From Tetraselmis striata (taxonomy: Eukaryota > Chlorophyta > Chlorodendrophyceae > Chlorodendrales > Chlorodendraceae): a stretch of DNA of 64,000 bases. Of the stretch, positions 57,004 to 64,000 are shown one piece after another. The stretch is taken from positions 96,893 through 160,892 of the forward strand of contig VCJN01001836.1 in the NCBI GenBank assembly GCA_006384855.1. The letters run 5' to 3'. The notes under the pieces are model-generated. The model made no database searches. It was not told the origin of the DNA and saw only the letters and a program-made list of their open reading frames with translations. Each line of letters opens with the position of its first letter. The stretch's first letter is position 1. The translations under genes were made by a program, and so were the position numbers.

Positions 57004-58992
57004 CTACAATGGTGAACTGATAGCAGAAATCCTCGAGGCAGCTGAGGACAGCGGGTCTTGGCAGTCAGATATGTAGGGCGGGGCGGTGAAGAATTGTTGT
57101 GCTTGGCGGACAGCGTGCTCAAGGACATGGGTCAATGAGGGCGACTTGGCCAAGCCGGGTACCGGCGTGCAGTCCAGTGTCACAGATTGGGGCTTGTTGC
57201 TTGCCAGAAGAGGCAGCATCACCCCCTGGGCGACCTTGTCCTGGCCCTGAGCTCGGGAGCTGGCGGCTTCCACGGAGGTCCAGACGCTCCAAGGTAGTCA
57301 TGCCTGAATTCCACGATGGCTGTAGCAGGAAAAAATGAGAGGTGAGAAAAAGGTTTGTCAGAGATTAACTCTTCTTTCAAGTATGTTTACGTTGGATAGC
57401 GTTGCACAGCACCGCACAGCACGCATCATGGCATAAGCAAGACAGGGCCCAATGCCCGCCGATATTCAATGCAGGCGCCGATGTGAATGTGCTGCCTTCC
57501 GCCAGGCACACACCGGCAGTGTCCCTGTGATGGAGGAGCCCTGTATGTCAAGCCACAGCAGCGACTCCATGCTGGACCTGCGCCGAGATTGCAGCAGCCA
57601 TACACACTCAGCTTCAGTCGCACCGCCAGAATCATCATGATTTTGTCGCGGAGTAGTAATGTCTACGGCAGCAAATCAGACCTGCGGACGTGCATTCACG
57701 TATGTCAATGGGGGCAACCACGGGGTGTTGCTCTACACAATGTTATCGGCAAGCAGCAACGATCATCAGTGATTGATACACTGTGGCTGCTCAAGGTGAG
57801 CCAATGTGCCAGGTAGGTTGCGCCCAGCGATAGCACAGCCAGGATGACTGAGCATACTGTGAAAGTCGTGAAGGGGCAGGGGGGGAGGGGGGGGGGGCTT
57901 GCCAGAGGTTGGGCAGCCGTCCTGTTACTTGGGCGTTCTGGCTCAAGTCCAGGAAGTATAGATTCTGCATGCTTGACCAGGACGCGGGCAGCGTCGTGAC
58001 CAGCTGGTTGTTGCGAAGCTGCAGCGATTCCAGGCGATCGAGGTGCCGCCACACGCCTGGCAGGGACCCTGTTATCTGGTTCCGGTTCAAATCGAAACTC
58101 AGCATGTTGGTCAGAACGCTCCACTGCGGTGGAAGAGACCCTGCACGGCCACGAGGCAGCACCATGATACTCAGCAGCAGCTGGTTTGAATCCCGCAGCA
58201 TGCAGCAAGCATCACTGTAGATTATATCCACGCTTGTCCTTGGTGGATGTCCGGCAAAATAGCGCATCGTTGCACGTGTATCATTCCATCGGAGCAGGTC
58301 CTACTACATCAGCTCAGAGAAGTTGGGGCAAGCCACGAGGGGGGAGGGTTGCAGCCAGGCAGATGGCGTAGCCAGCTGCCTCTGGCAGCAGCCTTGGGAG
58401 CGCACCGTGAAATGAATTTTCCTTGAGTAGTATTCCTGTCAGGCCCGTTGCGACCGATAGTTGCGCTGGCAAGGTACCCCGGAGGTCCTCGCCGATGGCA
58501 ATCAGTATGTCGAGGTCTCCAGCGAGATTGCAGTAGATGCCCACCCAGTCCCTGCACATGGAGCCGTTATTCGTCCACGAGTGGAATCTGCTGTCGTTCG
58601 AAAAGATGCTGCCTTGCGACGCCAGGTGGTCCTTCCAGTCCAGCAGGGCGGTCTTCGTCTGATCCGCGACGCTGGCTCCTATGTGATTATATGCGCACGC
58701 GCAAGGATAGTGGTCCATCAGACAGGGCTTGGACAGCGAACAAGTCCGCCTCTCCCTGCAGAGACCCTCGGACACTCCAAGAATTATACCCCCCCCCCCC
58801 CCCTTCCCGACTGGCAGCACCCGCACCAAAATCTCTCACCCGGGCACAAATCCATACTCTGCAGATAGCGACTAGCGGAGGGGGAGACCGCGGACGCAGA
58901 AAACTACCTTGGTACGAGTGATCCTGGGCGAAGCAGGAGGAGAGTTGCAGTAGCGCGAGGGTGAGAAGAAACAGAGCGCTAGTGGGCGCCAT
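57004..58992 (-). CDS. Secreted leucine-rich-repeat protein, plant-type LRRNT (multi-exon)
   Basis: Exon 1 (58,908-58,992) encodes a signal peptide: MAPTSALFLLTLALLQLSSC then FAQ, with donor CAAG|GTAG. Around 58,400-58,740 is an LRRNT_2 cap (TALLDWKDHLA ... SWTNNGSMCRDWVGIYCN) followed by LRRs (LRGTLPAQLS). At 57,903-58,160 lie three plant-specific LRRs (FDLNRNQITGSLPGVW; LQLRNNQLVTTLPASW; LDLSQNAQVTGRLPNLW). Further LRR pieces: LWLDIQGSSITGTLP (about 57,540) and TLERLDLRG (about 57,280, after acceptor CTGCTACAG). Intron borders are partly unresolved. The intron after 57,903 appears to use a GC donor (CTCTG|GCAAGC) followed by poly(C). No kinase domain. Likely extracellular recognition or wall-associated; function unknown. 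Confidence 0.7.
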
Positions 58993-59536
58993 TACTCGCG
59001 CGCAGGGCCCAGCCGGCGGGCAACGGAACCAAGGCATTTATCTGCAGCCAGCACGGCGGGTCGACTCAGCCGTCCAGGGCAGAATATCAAAGGGCATACA
59101 GGTATCAGAGTCACAAGGGCATTCGCAGGGGCGTTCTGTTGTGCCAAAGCCGTGATAGCGCCAACCTGGGCGCTCTCCCATTCGCGCTATGGGCGGCTGA
59201 ATCAGTCCGATGCTGAGGCCCGGCTCGCGCCTGTTCGCTTCTCCCGGCTGCCGCTTTGCTGCCAGCTCGAGAGCGAGCGGTGCCTTTTAGCGACTATAAT
59301 ATAGGTACCAGTTGAAGTTAGTTCTGTTTGTGGTGCGCTTTTGTGAAAGCCCTTATGTAATTAAGTAAGTAAATATAGGTACCTTTTTTGCCCTTAGTAG
59401 TTAGTATACAGCTTCCGCGGTGGATTTTTGAGTAGTGGCCTTTTTACTGTAATGGACACCGCTTACCTCCCCTTCTCCCCCAGATCCCCCAACATCGATG
59501 CCTGTAAGGATTACAGGTAGTCGTCGCTAGCGACTA
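58993..59536. other. LRR gene upstream region
   Basis: No second gene seen. Contains a perfect inverted word GTAGTCG-TCGCTAGCGACTAC at 59,517-59,537 overlapping the left edge of array 2. Confidence 0.4.
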
Positions 59537-62500
59537 CACCCCTCCACATAAGTCCGGGTTTTGCATTTTCGATCGCAAAGCGCATGCATGGGCGAGGATC
59601 ACGCCGGCTGCATGTGCATACATGCTAACTACAGTGGGAATAGTTCGGGCGAACGCCTATTGTGCGCTTTATACCCACCCGCGCGACAACACGACCATTT
59701 GTGGGCACCCTTTCAAAAACGCGAAATCATTGCATGGTGCGTTGGCGCCAGAAAGTTGTGGGTTGCGCCAACCGTCCAAACCTATGGAAATAGCGGCACT
59801 CGTCGCACCAAACTCGGTGGATACGGCCCTTGGCATAAGTTGCACACACCGTGCGTGTAGGCCACTGAAAGCATGTCGCTATAGGCACGACGTGACACCC
59901 CAACGTCAAGTTGGCCACTGTGGGGAGCAGTTTTGGGGTGAAAATGCTGCTGTTTCTGTGGCGAACGCACGTAGGAGAGGCGCTCGATGGCCCCCTTGGC
60001 GTAGGGCAATGCTCTACCATGGGGGCGCGTGGTGGAATGCCAGTTGCACCCTTTCGTGGGCGGGGTGGCGCGGTAGGGGCGTGGATTTTGATTAATATGA
60101 AATTCCTTGAAAACTGCTGTGGAAAATGGCATTTTGGCTGGTAGATGTGTGTATCGCTAGGAGGTGGCACATGCCAAGTGTTGGTGGTCCGTGGTCATCC
60201 ACATACATAACGCTCTCACGCAACTGAGTATGGGGCTTAGACACGCACTTGGCGCAAAGCCACGCGCCCGATATGGGTGGGCACATGAGGCAGTGAGGGG
60301 CAACTTGGATGATCATCTTTGGGGATTTTTTCCAGAGACCCAAAAAATCGATTTTGTGGTTATGGAAGAGTGTTCCCGACGCAGAATTGAACGAGGAATC
60401 GCGTGATATTTTTAAAAAGTTTTTCTGAGCAAACCCTGAGAAGTTATAGCGTTTTGAAGCCAAGGGGGTGTTGCTGCGCGTGGCCGACACTGATGCCATG
60501 CCAGTATCGCAACGCGACATGCACTGGCCGCCGCCCACACGGCTGCACCCCAACCAAATGCACCCGAGCCCCTCGCCAATGTGTTTCCTCACGCGTTCAT
60601 GGCCATCCCGCCGTTTGGTTGTCTATTCACGCGCGTCGGCGTGTGCGTGATACCGACCCCGGTTTTGGTGCAGTTGCAGGCGACGCCCATCCACGCACCA
60701 GGTGCAGCGTGATTCCCTAGTCAAAGGTCATTAAGTTTCGGTTTGAGCCACTCGTCATGCAGGTTTTATAAAGCCCTCTGAGATTCCAGGGTTTCATCTC
60801 ATATACCCTACGTTCAGGTACCCTAGACTTGTGAAGTCTTGAGACTGCCGAAAAGGGACCCCAAACTTATGTGGAGGGGTGTGTTGGCCATGTGTCATTC
60901 GGCCATATACGGCCGACGCGGCATGTTTGAATCACCCCAATGCTCCTACTGGCTGCATATGCCCATGATGCATCCACATGCGAGCCACGGGCTCGAAAGG
61001 GCTCACTGTCCCAAGACGCCTTATTGCGACCTCGTCGAGCGCGCTTGGTGCGGCGCACACCCCTCCACATAAGTCCGGGTTTTGCATTTTCGATCGCAAA
61101 GCGCATGCATGGGCGAGGATCACGCCGGCTGCATGTGCATACATGCTAACTACAGTGGGAATAGTTCGGGCGAACGCCTATTGTGCGCTTTATACCCACC
61201 CGCGCGACAACACGACCATTTGTGGGCACCCTTTCAAAAACGCGAAATCATTGCATGGTGCGTTGGCGCCAGAAAGTTGTGGGTTGCGCCAACCGTCCAA
61301 ACCTATGGAAATAGCGGCACTCGTCGCACCAAACTCGGTGGATACGGCCCTTGGCATAAGTTGCACACACCGTGCGTGTAGGCCACTGAAAGCATGTCGC
61401 TATAGGCACGACGTGACACCCCAACGTCAAGTTGGCCACTGTGGGGGAGCAGTTTTGGGGTGAAAATGCTGCTGTTTCTGTGGCGAACGCACGTAGGAGA
61501 GGCGCTCGATGGCCCCCTTGGCGTAGGGCAATGCTCTACCATGGGGGCGCGTGGTGGAATGCCAGTTGCACCCTTTCGTGGGCGGGGTGGCGCGGTAGGG
61601 GCGTGGATTTTGATTAATATGAAATTCCTTGAAAACTGCTGTGGAAAATGGCATTTTGGCTGGTAGATGTGTGTATCGCTAGGAGGTGGCACATGCCAAG
61701 TGTTGGTGGTCCGTGGTCATCCACATACATAACGCTCTCACGCAACTGAGTATGGGGCTTAGACACGCACTTGGCGCAAAGCCACGCGCCCGATATGGGT
61801 GGGCACATGAGGCAGTGAGGGGCAACTTGGATGATCATCTTTGGGGATTTTTTCCAGAGACCCAAAAAATCGATTTTGTGGTTATGGAAGAGTGTTCCCG
61901 ACGCAGAATTGAACGAGGAATCGCGTGATATTTTTAAAAAGTTTTTCTGAGCAAACCCTGAGAAGTTATAGCGTTTTGAAGCCAAGGGGGTGTTGCTGCG
62001 CGTGGCCGACACTGATGCCATGCCAGTATCGCAACGCGACATGCACTGGCCGCCGCCCACACGGCTGCACCCCAACCAAATGCACCCGAGCCCCTCGCCA
62101 ATGTGTTTCCTCACGCGTTCATGGCCATCCCGCCGTTTGGTTGTCTATTCACGCGCGTCGGCGTGTGCGTGATACCGACCCCGGTTTTGGTGCAGTTGCA
62201 GGCGACGCCCATCCACGCACCAGGTGCAGCGTGATTCCCTAGTCAAAGGTCATTAAGTTTCGGTTTGAGCCACTCGTCATGCAGGTTTTATAAAGCCCTC
62301 TGAGATTCCAGGGTTTCATCTCATATACCCTACGTTCAGGTACCCTAGACTTGTGAAGTCTTGAGACTGCCGAAAAGGGACCCCAAACTTATGTGGAGGG
62401 GTGTGTTGGCCATGTGTCATTCGGCCATATACGGCCGACGCGGCATGTTTGAATCACCCCAATGCTCCTACTGGCTGCATATGCCCATGATGCATCCACA

Positions 62501-64000
62501 TGCGAGCCACGGGCTCGAAAGGGCTCACTGTCCCAAGACGCCTTATTGCGACCTCGTCGAGCGCGCTTGGTGCGGCGCACACCCCTCCACATAAGTCCGG
62601 GTTTTGCATTTTCGATCGCAAAGCGCATGCATGGGCGAGGATCACGCCGGCTGCATGTGCATACATGCTAACTACAGTGGGAATAGTTCGGGCGAACGCC
62701 TATTGCTGTCTCTTATACACACCCGCGCGACAACACGACCATTTGTGGGCACCCTTTCAAAAACGCGAAATCATTGCATGGTGCGTTGGCGCCAGAAAGT
62801 TGTGGGTTGCGCCAACCGTCCAAACCTATGGAAATAGCGGCACTCGTCGCACCAAACTCGGTGGATACGGCCCTTGGCATAAGTTGCACACACCGTGCGT
62901 GTAGGCCACTGAAAGCATGTCGCTATAGGCACGACGTGACACCCCAACGTCAAGTTGGCCACTGTGGGGAGCAGTTTTGGGGGTGAAAATGCTGCTGTTT
63001 CTGTGGCGAACGCACGTAGGAGAGGCGCTCGATGGCCCCCTTGGCGTAGGGCAATGCTCTACCATGGGGGCGCGTGGTGGAATGCCAGTTGCACCCTTTC
63101 GTGGGCGGGGTGGCGCGGTAGGGGCGTGGATTTTGATTAATATGAAATTCCTTGAAAACTGCTGTGGAAAATGGCATTTTGGCTGGTAGATGTGTGTATC
63201 GCTAGGAGGTGGCACATGCCAAGTGTTTGGTGGTCCGTGGTCATCCACATACATAACGCTCTCACGCAACTGAGTATGGGGCTTAGACACGCACTTGGCG
63301 CAAAGCCACGCGCCCGATATGGGTGGGCACATGAGGCAGTGAGGGGCAACTTGGATGATCATCTTTTGGATTTTTTCCAGGAGACCCAAAAAATCGATTT
63401 TGTGGTTATGGAAGAGTGTTCCCGACGCAGAATTGAACGAGGAATCGCGTGATATTTTTAAAAAGTTTTTCTGAGCAAACCCTGAGAAGTTATAGCGTTT
63501 TGAAGCCAAGGGGGTGTTGCTGCGCGTGGCCGACACTGATGCCATGCCAGTATCGCAACGCGACATGCACTGGCCGCCGCCCACACGGCTGCACCCCAAC
63601 CAAATGCACCCGAGCCCTCGCCAATGTGTTTCCTCACGCGTTCATGGCCATCCCGCCGTTTGGTTGTCTATTCACGCGCGTCGGCGTGTGCGTGATACCG
63701 ACCCCGGTTTTGGTGCAGTTGCAGGCGACGCCCATCCACGCACCAGGTGCAGCGTGATTCCCTAGTCAAAGGTCATTAAGTTTCGGTTTGAGCCACTCGT
63801 CATGCAGGTTTTATAAAGCCCTCTGAGATTCCAGGGTTTCATCTCATATACCCTACGTTCAGGTACCCTAGACTTGTGAAGTCTTGAGACTGCCGAAAAG
63901 GGACCCCAAACTTATGTGGAGGGGTGTGTTGGCCATGTGTCATTCGGCCATATACGGCCGACGCGGCATGTTTGAATCACCCCAATGCTCCTACTGGCTG
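59537..64000. mobile_element. Array 2: at least three tandem copies of the 1,345-bp TIR element (continues beyond window)
   Basis: Copies 59,537-60,881, 61,058-62,403 and 62,580-63,926, with 176-bp spacers between and after. Left edge flanked by TA (59,535-59,536) as in array 1. Copies within this array are nearly identical to each other and differ from array 1 by roughly 1-2%. The spacer is the same as in array 1. The last copy has several extra indels and an adapter-like string (62,706-62,721). Confidence 0.85.
60882..61057. repeat. Conserved 176-bp inter-element spacer
   Basis: Same sequence as 9,043-9,218, 62,404-62,579 and the start of 63,927-64,000. Contains GGCCATATACGGCC (palindrome) and ATGCATCCACATGC. 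Present only between elements, never at the outer left edges. Confidence 0.85.

Noticed and set aside
57700-57880. Transmembrane helix in the LRR protein (hydrophobic frame after the poly(C) run)
   Set aside because: It lies in a different frame, directly after a GC-type splice donor, and further LRR pieces follow downstream, so this stretch is better read as intron.

Overview
Nuclear DNA of a eukaryote, most likely a green alga. The genes have introns. The DEAD-box helicase at the left edge carries sequence blocks typical of the plant RH28 / animal DDX27 / yeast Drs1 group, and an LRR gene has a plant-style LRRNT cap. Mobile elements are DIRS/PAT-like tyrosine-recombinase retroelements, a Harbinger transposon and several TIR elements. 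G+C is moderate to high. A striking habit is long pure poly(G)/poly(C) tracts, over 20 in the window, several of them starting just after a 5' splice site on the sense strand. The species cannot be named from the sequence.

Layout. 1-1.8 kb: 5' exons of a DDX27/RH28 helicase (minus strand). 1.8-7.6 kb: gene-poor, with local duplications. 7.7-10.6 kb: two copies of a 1,345-bp TIR element joined by a 176-bp spacer. 10.6-18.0 kb: a segment bounded by a 71-bp inverted repeat and filled by a satellite with a 717-bp higher-order period. 18.1-22.1 kb: a Harbinger transposon (Myb/SANT-like gene plus DDE transposase). 22.4-28.3 kb: a mosaic of three repeat modules, interrupted by a small PAT-like element. 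28.4-35.3 kb: gene-poor, with a 1.0-kb TIR element and a 271-bp MITE. 35.7-54.1 kb: a DIRS-like element split by a 12.5-kb DNA transposon (38,921-51,448). 55.2-56.2 kb: an intact CAMK-like kinase. 57.0-59.0 kb: a secreted LRR protein gene (minus). 59.5-64 kb: a second array of the 1,345-bp element, running off the window.

The most interesting object is the 12.5-kb transposon. It has near-perfect TIRs of about 28 bp and an apparently intact four-exon gene for a 956-aa transposase-like protein resembling the DUF7869 family. Divergently to this lies a long many-exon gene whose last exons form a beta-class (motif IV before motif I) DNA amino-methyltransferase. Three arrays of one 24-bp repeat lie in its introns, and short GTCC...GGGACA palindromes lie near its ends and in one intron. 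A transposon carrying its own methyltransferase and intronic repeat arrays could be a self-marking or self-regulating element.

Limits. Exon models rest on GT-AG or GC-AG signals and phase agreement read by eye. The last array copy (62.6-63.9 kb) contains a sequencing-adapter-like string and extra indels, so its fine detail is unreliable.
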